64,000 nt of DNA from Buxus sempervirens. Taxonomy: Eukaryota; Streptophyta; Magnoliopsida; Buxales; Buxaceae. The position numbers were made by a program, and so were the translations under genes. The notes below the pieces were generated by a model. It was not told the origin of the DNA and searched no databases. It saw only the letters and a list, made by a program, of their open reading frames with translations. Shown here piece by piece: positions 33,001 to 43,963 of this stretch. The stretch's first letter is position 1, and each line of letters begins with the position of its first letter. Location of the stretch: contig OX387192.1 in the NCBI GenBank assembly GCA_947561395.2, positions 35,485,520 through 35,549,519 on the forward strand, given 5' to 3'.

Positions 33001-34281
33001 CTGATGCTTATGTTTTTGAAATATCATTAAAGGGCAATACTAGATCTTTTCAAACTCTATGAGCACCCCTGATTTGCAAAGGTTTCTGACTAATGCTGTT
33101 CATAAAATACCCAGATTGTTTAGCATGTGAAGCTCTCTATCCTGTATGAAAATTTATTTCATAAATATGTCTTGAATGATAACTCCTTGCCATGTAAAAG
33201 GTGATGGTCAAACCAGCTACTCAGAAATTAGGCATGTGAATTGTGTTGTATATGACAAAGGACCACTTTGAATGCAATGGAGGCTATACCAATCAGCTGG
33301 AACTAAACCACAACCACAAATATTTGATCCCCATCATGTTTAGGGGCAGGTGATGAAGCAAAATCAAACAAAAAAGCAAAGAAGATTCATGGACTTGCAT
33401 GGGCCCTCAGGGATTAGTCGGTTGAGCGTAAGCGGGTCCGGATACCCTGAGTTCCAAAAAAAAAAAAAATCAAACAAAAAAGCAAAGAAGATTCAGATGT
33501 TGAGTTGATTATACAACTGTTTTTTCTTTGTTTTTGGGTGCAATCCTCTCAACCTTCAGATCCATCCTCAAGGTCTAAATGATCGGTGTTCCACTGTTTA
33601 ATGGTTTCTACTCATACTCATAACGGAGATTCTATATTTAGATATAGAGAAAGTAAAAGAAGCCATGAACGAACCTCTGATAAAGATAAGCCAAGATCAG
33701 CAGTAATCCCAGACTGAGTAGGTGCTGAATAACCCACCTGCAGGGGCATCAAACAATGCTGGTGATTCCCATAATATACCAAAAATTACGTCCATATTTC
33801 AATTAATCATCACAACAATTTCTAAACAACATCAAGATCCCAAACTCAATGCGTCAACTCAGCTGACTGAGGTTTGATTTAAAATTGAAAATGAGTCGGC
33901 TCAAACAACACAAAATATAGCCCTATGATTGCATGATCATCTCTCTAATTAATCATAGAGGAGAAACGGCAAATACTGGGCGGGCACTATGACATAAAGC
34001 GCTGAGTTAAATGGGTCTTGATTGGCAGAGTCAACTCGGAAATTGGACATATCAAGACAAATTCGGTTGTTAATATTTACACATGTTCCGAACTCGAAGG
34101 ATCCACAAACAGCGACAAACGTGCTGAGCAGAACCATCCACAAAGACCCACCACTGTGGCTCTGCCGCTGCAACTCAGCTTCTTCTTCCCGAGTACTGGC
34201 CTTCTGCTTCCCGAGAAGTGGCTCCGATATCTCGACAACCCCATCATTCTGACGGCTCTCTATGTCTTGGCTGATCGCCAT
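29859..34281 (-). CDS. ERD6-like sugar transporter (major facilitator superfamily)
   Basis: Eighteen exons on the minus strand join in frame to 486 residues: 34281-34081, 33737-33675, 32705-32616, 32482-32423, 32304-32239, 32050-31985, 31859-31784, 31679-31615, 31528-31436, 31337-31257, 31120-31036, 30948-30905, 30819-30757, 30666-30607, 30517-30464, 30373-30314, 30232-30118 and 29977-29859. Every junction is GT-AG. Family marks are FEFGTC and [11 protein letters not shown] at helix 1, [84 protein letters not shown] and [12 protein letters not shown]. Twelve helices are expected. ERD6-like proteins are typically tonoplast monosaccharide facilitators that export sugar to the cytosol; the N-terminal SEPLLGK fits an acidic dileucine vacuolar sorting signal. 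A start at 34281 (MAISQDIE) follows a GAGA-rich leader. The gene looks complete and functional. A SINE-like insertion sits in intron 2. Confidence 0.93.
29991..30046. repeat. (GA)n microsatellite
   Basis: Twenty-eight uninterrupted GA dinucleotides lie in the last intron of the sugar-transporter gene. Confidence 0.95.
33361..33495 (+). mobile_element. Short SINE-like insertion with 29-bp TSD
   Basis: A 29-bp sequence (AAATCAAAC then AAAAAAGCAAAGAAGATTCA) occurs at 33361-33389 and again at 33467-33495. The 77 bp between contain CAGGGATTAGTCGGTTGAGC and GTAAGCGGGTCCGGATACC and end in poly(A). The GGATTAGTCGG / GTCCGGATACC wording matches my memory of the 3' part of tRNA-derived plant SINEs (Au-like), so this is probably a 5'-truncated SINE. 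It lies in intron 2 of the sugar transporter. Confidence 0.7.
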
Positions 34282-34400
34282 CTCTTCTCTCTCTCTCTCT
34301 GTTTCTAATTTCTGCAAAGAGATTGAAGCACAAAAGCAAAGAAGAGGAATTTCCAGTCTTCACATCACAGTATCAACCGCAATTGCTAATTAAGCCCTGC

Positions 34401-34408
34401 TTATATAA
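34401..34408 (-). promoter_or_regulatory. TATA box of the ERD6-like gene
   Basis: TATATAAG on the minus strand, about 120 bp upstream of the ATG at 34281. Confidence 0.5.
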
Positions 34409-35088
34409 AACCAGAGAGAAGGATTTGTATGCGGCGAGCATGTGAGAAGCAGCTGTCAGTGACGTGGCTACAGCAAGGCGGTCTCTTGTTTTGGTACGAC
34501 CTGAAGAAAGACATGTATATCTTTAACTCTTTGCATCTCCATCAATCCCATCTCATGAGCTCTCATGTTTGTCGTCCGAGTGACCAACTTGATGAAAAAT
34601 TGGATTTTTTTTGGGTAAAATAAATATTAGGAGCTTCTCTTCGTATAAATATATATATATACAGTACAGATCTGTGATTTCAAAATTCTGGTCTTAATCA
34701 TAATCACCATGATGGTGAAATCGATGAAAGACATAAATCTCATAGCAGATCCGGACATGTTCTCATCACTTTTTTTTTTATGGGAAACAGACAAGATTTG
34801 TAGAGGCAAAATGTCATAGCTTATAATAATATAATTTGGCTTGTAGTTAGGCAAGTCCATACGTCTAGGGATCTGTGTAGGATATATTAAGACGGGACAG
34901 TTAGACTCTCCATCTTGAACTTGCCAACCAAACTAATTTAATCTGGGACATTGAATGAATGTCCCAATATCGTATGGGCCACAGGTATGCGTATGGTACA
35001 CAGGCTGATGTTCTTATCGTCATCTGGTTAGCTAAAACAAATCCATGGTGTGTGTGCGCTGAAATTTCCGTGCCCACAGCGTCTAATT
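34409..35088. other. Intergenic stretch, no supported gene
   Basis: 5' flank of the sugar transporter, then unassigned DNA up to the start of the first kinase-array copy. Nothing else was recognised. Confidence 0.45.
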
Positions 35089-35966
35089 ATCCTGTCTTAA
35101 TCTATACTATTAATAATAAAGAGAATAAGGAGAATATTCTCTTTTGATTCTGATTGCCCCCTTTTTTTTTCAAACACTGTTCTCTCTAAACAAAACAATC
35201 CTCTACTATTTTAAACATGTTATAATTATTTGGGCTCACGTTTTCTACGCGCGTAGTGTGTGCAGCCCCCTAATATATTAATTGTGACAACTGCATCTCT
35301 ATAAATTAAGCAACTCCAATAAATAAATTCTCCCAAATTTATTCCCATTCCACGTGATAATGATACTATGGTGTGTAAACTCCTTCTTAAGAATATTTTT
35401 TTTCTTATCTTTTTGGGGTATGAGTGGGGATTGGCAATTTTGAATTTTTGACAAGGAAAGCTACCAGATGCTAAAGACTGTAAACCCTGTTCTAAAATCT
35501 AAATATGGTGAGACCCTGTTTCAGAATTTCGGTGAAACACCAAATCATTAGTCGTTTAAAGCCTAAGAATTTTGAAAAAAATACTGTTCAGCTACCTTTT
35601 GGATGATATATGACCTATTGGTCATACCTTTTTTTGCAAATGACGAAATAAGTTCGAAAATATAGATCATTTGCTCCTGTTGATGAGAACATTGCAATTC
35701 TGTTGATGGGGAATTAAGTAAGAAACTGCATACAATTTCATTGCATAGCTGTTATATTCTTCTTTTGGAAAAACCTCTTTTTAATTAGCCAAATATATAA
35801 CCACTATCTTCTGCAAAACCACACTGACGTCTTGTTTATTAATTAAATTTTTTTTAAAAGGAGCCTTTTTTTTACAACAACCTCCGTACTTGTAGAAACC
35901 ATAAGCCCAAGCCCACCATAGCTAAGGTTTGGGGCCAAGTTTCAAACTCGGATCGTGGGGAACTAA

Positions 35967-36693
35967 ATCATACAGGGGAAATTATGAAAAGAGCCACCTT
36001 TGGTGGATATTTATAAAAACATGCCACTAAGATGTCGAATTGTAGAAAATGACTACTTTTTATCTATAATTAACTTGAAGTGACGTCGAGTCCACGTATG
36101 ATGCGCTCGCATCCCATGTAAAATACACTTGTTTGACAGAAAAGAAAAGTGGCCATTTTCTGTAAGGGAAAATTATGGAAAATGATTACATTTCGTCCAT
36201 AATTATAAAAACATGCCACTAAGATCCCAAATTACAGAAAAATGCCACTTTTTGTTGATATTTATAAAAATGTCCGTCGAAATTAAATTATAGGATCACT
36301 TATAAAAAATAATTAAATTTGAAGATCATTTTTTTGGGACACAAGCTCATCATACATAGGATTCAAGCTTATTACATAGGACACAAATTCATCTTATATG
36401 GGATACAAGCGTATTTTATATGGGACACGAGCGCATCATATGTGGATTATAATAAAAAGATATTATTTTTTAATTATTTTTTAGAAGTGACCCTTCAAAT
36501 CAATTATGGATGAAACGTGGCATGTTTCTGTAATTTGGGATCATAGTGGCATGTTTTTATAATTATGAACGAAATGTGACTCTTTTCCATAATTTTCCCT
36601 TTCCGTAATATATGTAATATATGGGATTTTAATGGTATGTTTTTATAAATATTGACAAAAAGTGATCCTTTTCCATAATTTTCCCATCATACA
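35967..36693. mobile_element. 711-bp foldback element with 8-bp TSD
   Basis: The element at 35975-36685 has GGGGAAATTATGAAAAGAGC at its left end and ATAATTTTCCC at its right. Long inverted arms repeat phrases such as TTTATAAAAACATGCCACTA in both orientations. ATCATACA flanks it (35967-35974 and 36686-36693). The uninterrupted site, TAAATCATACAATCACGTAA, is present in copies B (near 44268) and C (near 56662). No coding frame. Confidence 0.85.
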
Positions 36694-37069
36694 ATCACGT
36701 AACCGCGTCGACGGCTGTTTGCTCTCCACCAAGCCTACTTCACCAAAATACGAAACTGCCTTTTGTTTTATTCAAATTACAATTTAGATCCAGCAGTTCT
36801 GTCCTCAGTTTTTTAAAGTCAATCTCAAATTGCCTCTGTTGCTTACTCTTCTTCTCTGTTCAGTTTTCTCTGGTTTCTTTTCGCTATTTCGAGTTCCTTT
36901 GAAGCCTGAAACTAACGAATTTAAGGGTTTTGATGGTCAATTTATACGCTTAGGTCACAGTTCTTATCAGGATTTTTTGGGATGAGGTCAGACTTCGAGA
37001 AAGCAGGGGAGCATTTCCACGTGCACATACTGGGCACGTGCAAGGAACCCGTAGTCTAAGCATGAGTCA

Positions 37070-37496
37070 GGTCAAACCAAGGATTACAATATCGGTGCCG
37101 ATGGGCGTGCCGCCCATCGGAAAAAACGGCACGCCGGCGGCACGTCGCCGGCGTGCCGGCGAAATGCCAAAAAACTTAAAAAAACCAAAAAATTAGAAAA
37201 AAATTGAATTTTTTTGATTCTGTCGATTTTTCGGCGACACGCCGAAAAAATCGCTGGCACGCCGCCAAAAAATCGCTAATAAAATTTAAAAAATCGATTT
37301 TTTTTCCTCTTTATCACAAAAAATCGATTTTTTGTGAGTTTCGGTCCGTTTCGCTCGGCACGCCGCCAATTTTTCGCTGGCACGCCGAAAAAATCGGTCG
37401 ATTTTTTTAAAACCGATTTTTGGTGTCGATTCGTTTCGCTAATTGAAAAAAAACGATTCGCGGCGTGCCGCCGAAACTGAAAACGCTGGGTCAAAC
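37070..37496. mobile_element. 411-bp hAT-like element with 8-bp TSD
   Basis: The insert at 37078-37488 is flanked by GGTCAAAC on both sides (37070-37077 and 37489-37496). In copies B and C the same place reads GTCAGGTCAAACTAAACAAC without an insert. The interior is a patchwork of GGCACGCCG/CGGCGTGCC and AAAAAATCG motifs in both orientations and can form many hairpins. The ends are imperfectly inverted (CAAGGATTACAATATCGG against CAGCGTTTTCAGTTTCGG). No coding capacity. Confidence 0.8.
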
Positions 37497-38050
37497 TAAA
37501 CAACTGACCAATCGTCGATGCATGACTGCTTGCCAGCCATCTGGTGATCTCTCTAATCTGCTCTGTAGACTCTTTTTTTGGCAAATTTCAGCCACAAGAA
37601 TCCCACAGCAAATCTTTCAAGCCATTCGAATAATCAACGCCGTGGCGCCGAAGGCGAAGATAACAAGTCCAACAGTATTCTTGATGGGAACAAACCGGTT
37701 CCTTCTTTCAAAGGAAAACAAATTAAGACTCTCATATTAAAGAAGAATTTTGGAGAGATAAGCTTTTAAATTCAGAAAAAACGCACGCGTAAGATGACCT
37801 GAAGAATGAATCAAATATAAAAACATCATCATCTTTATCAAAAGGCAGTTTCCACCAGAGGATTGACTTTGGTTTGTGGTATAATATAAAATGTTGTTAT
37901 GATTTATCATCCTTCGATTCCTTCAGCCATCAAAATTGGGTCTCAATCAAGATGGAAAGATGATGTAAGGCTGTCATAAAATCATTCTTTTGTTTTGAAA
38001 GATAAGACATACTGGGGAACATGAATCCCGTAACGTGAACAACAGAGGAT

Positions 38051-38470
38051 GAATGGTCTTTGGAAGCATAAGGTCGCAACACGCGTCCTTCTCATTTTAA
38101 AATAAAAAAAAAAACACGGATACAGCAACTGACAGAGGAAGAGTGAAAACCAATGGGGTCGACTAAAACGAACGATGCTATTCCGTCGTCGTCGTTTGGC
38201 GTTTATTTTCTCGGTCAAAACAAAACAATCGAAGCCTTCCGAAAATTTCAAATTTCCATTTCCCCCATCAGAGGAAATAGGTTGAACCCTCCCGTTCCCT
38301 CTCTGCGATTCATGTGAACCCTAGAGGACGAACCTCCATCTCCACTTTCATTTTCCCCACTTCAAAGCTTCTGCTTCGTCAGACTTTGATGGTGATAGGG
38401 TTTGTGGAAGTAAAGATTAAAGTGTGCAAAGGGAATCGTCGGTCTCACTGAGTAGAGGAAGGTGACCTTT
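38051..38470 (+). repeat. Left long terminal inverted repeat
   Basis: Inverted partner of 41808-42234. It contains GTTTATTTTCTCGGTCAAAA and CGAAGCCTTCCGAAAATTTC, which occur in reverse complement on the right side. The arms keep an open phrase YFLGQNKTIEAFRKFQIS in both, probably by chance of conservation. Confidence 0.85.
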
Positions 38471-39531
38471 CTCCTACAGGCTTTGCTTTACCGGTGTGAA
38501 CTCAAGCCTCGGCTTCTTCGACTTCTGGTTCTAGAATTTGTATGGTTTGGCCCTTGGGTTCACCTCATCCGAGCACCTGCTTCCATCGTCATCCGAGAAC
38601 TTGCAAGGTTCGGCCCTCAGTTTCACCCGTGTGAAACTGATTATAATTATAGTTCAAGTGTATTGTCACACGATATATCTTTCCTTTCAGGTTGTAGATT
38701 ACTGTTGTTTACTCAATGAATCATTTAATGGAGCTTTTGTTTATCCATTTTATTAATGTCAGATCTTCGGCACAAGTTTGGCCATTTCACTGTGAGCGGA
38801 AATCAGGCTTGATTGACTTATTTTGGTTTTTGAACGTCCAAGTGTTTCTCGCTTTTGAGGAGGCTGTTTCAGGCATGGCTTAAGAAGCTGGTGTATCTTG
38901 CCTTTCAGGTAAAAATTTTGACCAACAACCCAATATAATTCAGTAGCAAATGACCCACAACAGAAAACAAAATGGGAAAAATAGAGAGAACAAAGAATGT
39001 CATAATTCCTTTGAAGACACATACACCAGACTCTTCTACTAATATAGATTTATATAGATTGGCAGAGTAGCTTATGAAATGTCATTTATAGGTACGGGTG
39101 CCATACAAGTGCTACTCATGCCCTTAATCAAGCTGTTTTATTGTCAGCTTATTAGGAAGGACCACAATAAAGTCCCCATTTTTTTATTAGGCCATTACAT
39201 GAAGTCCCCATTTTTTTTAATTGTTATTGCTTAGATTCAGTTACACAGCAAATTTTCTTAATCTTTTTTGTACTGGATTAACATTAGGAAAAGAAGGCTT
39301 ATATGGACAAAGCTGCCAAGCCAAAGGCTGAGAATGAGAAAGATTTGGAGAATTACAATGTCGTAAATGGAAAGTAATTGCTAAGTCTGTCTCTGCTTGG
39401 ATATTGAAAATAACAAATTTTTTTTTTCGAAAAAGCATTGGACTTTGATTAGTGGAAGATCTCAATTGCTTTATGATTTAACAGTGAGAATTGAAAGAAA
39501 ACATTTATTAACCGTTCTCTACCTGAGCTAA

Positions 39532-39774
39532 TGAGCCACCAGTGGTGGAACCACCTTCGAGGTAGAGGGGGCAATTGCCCCCCCTTAAAATTTTATTTTT
39601 TTAATTTAAAATATATTTTTTCCTATATGTTTTAATTGAAATTTATGTTTTGCCCCCTCTAAAATTCTGGTTTGCCCCCCTAACTCATTAAAATTTCTAT
39701 ATTTCATAAGAAGTGTTAATTGAAATTTTTTTTGCCCCCTCAGATTTGGAGTCCTGGTTCTGCCACTGAGCCAC
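39532..39774. mobile_element. 227-bp TIR element nested in the 4.2-kb element
   Basis: Bases 39540-39766 begin CAGTGGTGGAACCACC, and the right end is its approximate complement, GGTTCTGCCACTG. TGAGCCAC stands on both sides (39532-39539 and 39767-39774), an 8-bp duplication that overlaps the last two bases of the inverted end. A truncated relative is at 17398-17600. The interior is AT-rich with CCCCCT-type ends and non-coding. Confidence 0.75.
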
Positions 39775-39975
39775 TACTATTAATTTGAACAAATTCTAGT
39801 TGTCCAGCATTAGTATCAAAGGATCACCAACAAAGTAACATAAGAAATTCTTTCATTTCATTAAACATGCATTTTTGATACAATATCATGAAACCGTTAA
39901 TATCCATCATTCTAAACCATAGTTGCTGCCTTCACAATTCTGTAATTTCTAGATTCCTCCTCATACCAAATCAAT

Positions 39976-40129
39976 GAGATCATAGGCTTGTTTTGGTTGT
40001 AGTCGCAACCAACAACCTTCAGTTGCCTTGAGAGCTTTAAGCATGATGTCTGATGGTACACTCTCGTTGGAAAGAGAAGGGCCTTCAGTTGTCAATGAAG
40101 AATCGTTTAATGAAAATGTAATCTACTAA
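39976..40129 (-). other. Exon-like coding segment inside the 4.2-kb element
   Basis: On the minus strand a pyrimidine-rich tract ending TTTTTAGTAG is followed by an open frame. It reads ITFSLNDSSLTTEGPSLSNE, continues with SVPSDIMLKALKATEGCWLR and LQPKQAYDLIDLV, and then stops. This looks like a terminal exon with a good 3' splice site. Together with the open segment at 40551-40757 (IKVKLILAEDGTLLEIVVVQ) it may be part of a gene captured by the element. I do not recognise the protein. Confidence 0.4.
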
Positions 40130-40550
40130 AAAGAAAAAAAACTTAGATAAAGTGATGCAAAATTTCATTTTAATCTTGGATTCAAAGAGCGTGCATATCA
40201 CTAAGCACAACTGAATTACATTATTTGTTGCAAATTAGCAAATACATAGATACTGGCAAGCTTCTCAAGAAATCTTTGTTTTGGCCATTGCTTATAAAGA
40301 ATGTAGGGGTATAGCAATATTCCTTTTTTTTTTTTTTTTTTTGTGAGTCTGGAACTTTACTTGATTTCATTGTTGTCCAATATTAAACTTATAACCGGCC
40401 GCAACAAATGTGAATCTGATTTGTTACAATTCGAAGATTGTCATTCTAAATCTTGTTCAGTCTTTTTGGTAGTGATGTAAGTTAACTCAAGTTCATTAAT
40501 TTGCAACAAGCATACAATGTTTAAGCAAGCTGACTATAAATCACTATTCT

Positions 40551-40757
40551 TTATTTATCTCTCAAGATTCCTTTTACATACACCATGCCTTCCTCACTTA
40601 ACTGAAGCTCCTTCCTCAATTTTTCTACTTGTTGATGGTATCCTTGGACTACTACGATCTCTAAGAGAGTCCCATCCTCTGCAAGTATCAATTTGACCTT
40701 AATCTGCTCCTTTCTCGATGCTCGCTTCCGTTGTATATTCCCCGGTTTATGTAGCAT
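40551..40757 (-). other. Possible captured exon, unknown protein
   Basis: A 68-codon open frame, with the core IKVKLILAEDGTLLEIVVVQ and GYHQQVEKLRKELQLSEEGM, has coding-like composition. A candidate acceptor (AAAGGAGCAG) precedes IKVKL, and candidate GT donors follow EEGM. It is not recognised. It may be continuous with the exon-like segment at 39976-40129. Confidence 0.35.
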
Positions 40758-41577
40758 TCACAAGCCCAAATATGTATCAGCAATTATCTCATAATATGAC
40801 CTAATGAGTGGAAATCCTCTCATCAAAACACTTATGCTAATGGGCTAAAGATGATGAGCCAGTACCATCGATTGCCTATTTCTGAAATGGTAATGGTAAG
40901 AACAAGTGCAACACTTGCTAAGCTAAAGCATGTGCAGAACCAGAAAGTGAGCAATACGGCTTGGCCCCTACTCGGAATCATTATCCCTTCAAACCTTAAT
41001 CAATCAAGGAAATCTTTGCACTTCTAATCAAAACAAAACCATCTCATACATAGTCTATGATAAAGATATATCAATATGAGCACAGTAAATGTTTGATTAT
41101 ATCCTTGTGGCGTAAAATGCCGTAAAGACAGGCAGGAGACAAAGGGGAAGCGACAAGCAAAAAAAAAAAATAGGAAGGATCAGTTGGCATAAGTTATAAT
41201 CTCTCCTCTAATGGAGGGCGTGAAATTGTTGCGAGTGAAGAAAGAAAGAATCTCTCCTGCAACCTAATTAGAAGCTTTCTTCTTCCTTTTGCTTCTCCCA
41301 TATATGTTTTCTGCACAATCTGAAATTCTCCATGAAGAAAAGTTTTCAGAAATAAAGAAAAATTACAAACCTGGGATTCAAAAAGTCTACAAACAAAAGG
41401 GGAGTTTAAGAGAAAAAAAAAATTCAATAATCCTAATTGAAATTAACCCAAATCTTAAAAAATGAGAAGGTTGACTAAAATACTTTGGATTTTACAGAGC
41501 ACTGGATAAGGGATCAGAGGCTTGGAACAGAGATGATGAAGAGACCTAGACAAGTGTAGTAGCGGCCACGGAATAGC

Positions 41578-41790
41578 CTACGGTCTCAGCCAGAGAAATA
41601 GAGGAGCGTCTTGGAGATCAGCAAAAATAAAGGTGGATGAGAGAGGCTCGTGCAGGGGAAGATGGACCACCAATGTCTTGCGCCTTGCACTTTGAAGCCA
41701 TGCTAGGTGTCGAGTACAATCTCTAGTTTTGAACTTGCAAGGAGCAGTAAGTGAAGACGAAAGATGAGGTAACGCATGCTTAGCTGCCAT
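41578..41790 (-). other. Possible first exon next to the inverted repeat, unknown
   Basis: An ATG about 20 bp inside the right inverted repeat opens a 70-codon frame (MAAKHALPHLSSSLTAPCKF...). It is hydroxylated-residue-rich and basic at the start, which could suit an organelle transit peptide. No homologue is recognised; it may be chance. Confidence 0.25.
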
Positions 41791-41807
41791 TATCAGGATA
41801 CTGCAGA

Positions 41808-42234
41808 AGAGGTCACCTTCCTCTACCTACTCAGACCAACGACTCCCTTTACATACATTAAACTTGACTTTCACAAACCCCATCACCATCAAAGGCTGGC
41901 GAAGCAGAAGCTTTGAAGAAGCTTTGAAGAGGGGAAAAGGAAAGTGGAGATGGAGGTTCATCCTCTAGGGTTCTCATGAATCGCAGAGAGGGAATGGGAG
42001 GGTTCAACGTATTTCCTCTGACGGGGGAAAAGGAAATTTGAAATTTTCGGAAGGCTTCGATTGTTTTGTTTTGACCGAGAAAATAAACGTCGAACGACGA
42101 CGAATGACGGAACAGAGTCATTAATTTTAGTCGACCCCGTTAGTTTTCCTCCGTTAGTTGCTATGTTCGTGTTGTTTTTGGTTTTAAAACGAGAAGGACG
42201 CGTGTCATGACCTTACGCTTCAAAAGACCATTCG
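41808..42234 (-). repeat. Right long terminal inverted repeat
   Basis: Reverse complement partner of 38051-38470. Its inner edge lies only about 20 bp from an ATG on the minus strand (41790). Confidence 0.85.
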
Positions 42235-42475
42235 AAAGACAACCGGTGATAGAGGATATTGGTCGTAATGTGAAATCCAGTCTATAATGTCCTCCAAACA
42301 ATAATTTCCCTATGTTACATGCTCAATATTGACAAGCAAGTCATCAAATGAACTTTATTCAAGAAACCACTTCATCAAGGAATGTTCATTTTACAAGAAA
42401 ATTATGATTTCACCTTTAAAACTTTACACAATATACACACATCATATATACTACTACTTAAACCTCCATTTAAAA

Positions 42476-43460
42476 TTAAAGCTTTTCATCCATCTTATTT
42501 TCTACAACAGCAAAGCATGATTCCAATTCCAACTTTGAGGAAGTAGACGGATTACTCGAGCCCTTGCTTCTCAACAATTTCTCAATATCCACAATCTCTG
42601 CAACAAGAGGAAGTGGACGCTCAGGGATTAATGGAACTGGCAAATCATTCTCCAATATCTTTACAATCTGATCAATCGTTGGCCTAACATATAAACTTGG
42701 ATGGGAAGCAAGAACTGCAACCAATACATATCTCTCCATGACATCTGGCTCTCCCATCTCAGCCATTCCTTCTTCAATGACACCCAATGCTCTCCTGTCT
42801 CTCACCAGCGACCCAGCCCAATCAGTCACCAGACAGGTTTCATTCTCACTAACGGATACGAGCGCCTTCCTCCCACTCAGGAGCTCAAGCACTACAACCC
42901 CAAAGCTGTAAACATCGCTCTTCTCTGTCAATTGCCCGTATAAGGCATATTCGGGAGCAACATAGCCCAGAGTACCAGCCACCTTCATGCTTAGATGTGA
43001 AGTCCCCTCTGGCATAAACTTCGCCAACCCAAAATCTGCCAACTTGGCTTCAAATTTCTCATCCAAGAGCATGTTACTTGCTTTGATGTCTCTGTGAATG
43101 ATGCGTGGCTGCGCGCCACAGTGCAAGTAAGCCAGACCTCTTGCCATCCCAACCGCAATCTTCTGACGAATTGGCCAACTGAGTTTTCTCTGAACTGATT
43201 CGAAAAGATGATCGTATAAGCTTCCATTCGTCATCAAATCGCACACAATTATCCTCTAGTGCCCATCGAAAGGCGTACTCGCAATACAATACCCTCTCAA
43301 ACCAACAAGGTTCACATGCCTTACGCTTGCAATAACCTCTACCTCATGTGCGAAGCTTTCATCACCAGTAGTAGAACAGTTCTTGAACCTCTTCACTGCA
43401 ACTTCAGATCCATCTGGCAATATTCCATTGTAAACGTTGCCGTAGCCTCCCCTTCCAATC
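42476..43460 (-). pseudogene. RKF3-like receptor kinase, truncated copy A
   Basis: The sequence is co-linear with the C-terminal half of the 640-residue kinases B and C. Coding similarity starts at the glycine-rich loop (GRGGYGNVY) at 43460 and runs to the same C-terminus. The whole ectodomain, membrane helix and juxtamembrane part are missing; the break coincides with the start of array copy B. In addition, the codon equal to Gln381 (FDGHQ) is TAG at 43256-43258. HRDIKASN, DFGLAKF and APEYALYGQ are retained. It is not expected to make an active receptor. Confidence 0.9.
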
Positions 43461-43963
43461 TATACTATTAATAATCTAAGTATCCTGTCTTAATCTATAT
43501 AATTAATAATCTATACTATTAATAATAAAGAGAATGGGGAGAATATTCCCTTTAGATTCTGATTTCCCTTTTTTTTTTTTCCAAACATTGTCCTCTCTAA
43601 ACAAAACAATCCTCCACTATTTTAAACATGTTGTAATTACCTGGGCCCATGTTTTCTACGCGCGTAGTGCGTGCAGCCCCCTAATATATTAATTGTGACA
43701 ACTGCATCTCTATAAATTAAGCAACTCCAATAAATAATTCTCCCAAATTTATACCCATTCCACGTGATAATGATACTATGGTATGTAAGCTCCGTTTTAG
43801 GAATATTTTTTTTCTTATCTTTTTGGGGTATGAGTGGGGATCGGCAATTTTGGCAGGAGAGGGGAAGGGAGAGGGAATTTTTGACAAGGAAAGCTACAGA
43901 TGCCAAAGACTATAAACCCTCTTATAAAATCTAAATACGATAAGACCGCGTTTTGGAATTTTG

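Larger units (their letters stand above)
38030..42274. mobile_element. 4.2-kb element with about 400-bp inverted ends, probably Mutator-like
   Basis: The two ends, about 38051-38470 and 41808-42234, are inverted copies over about 400 bp with frequent small differences. Both share GAATGGTCTTT at the outer edge, ACACGCGTCCTTCTC, and the block GTTTATTTTCTCGGTCAAAA. The flanks are GTAACGTGAA (38030-38039) and GTAATGTGAA (42265-42274), one mismatch in ten. The uninterrupted site, TTTAACGTGAAATCCAGTCT, exists in copy B near 45233 (and C near 57397). Long inverted ends plus a 9-10-bp duplication fit the Mutator superfamily. The outermost 11-30 bp at the two ends are not complementary, so one end may be altered. 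No transposase was recognised inside. Confidence 0.82.
35089..43460. repeat. Kinase-array copy A (truncated, with three insertions)
   Basis: From TATCCTGTCTTAATCTAT at about 35089 the sequence follows copies B (from about 43481) and C (from about 56080). Homology is interrupted by elements at 35975-36685, 37078-37488 and 38040-42264, then resumes through the 3' flank of the kinase. It ends at 43460 inside the kinase coding sequence, where copy B starts. Copy A lacks the 151-bp MITE of B and C (empty site at 35532-35540). Confidence 0.85.

Noticed and set aside
40320-40343. Poly(T) tract as a retroposon insertion.
   Set aside because: No direct repeats on either side and no recognisable tail bases.
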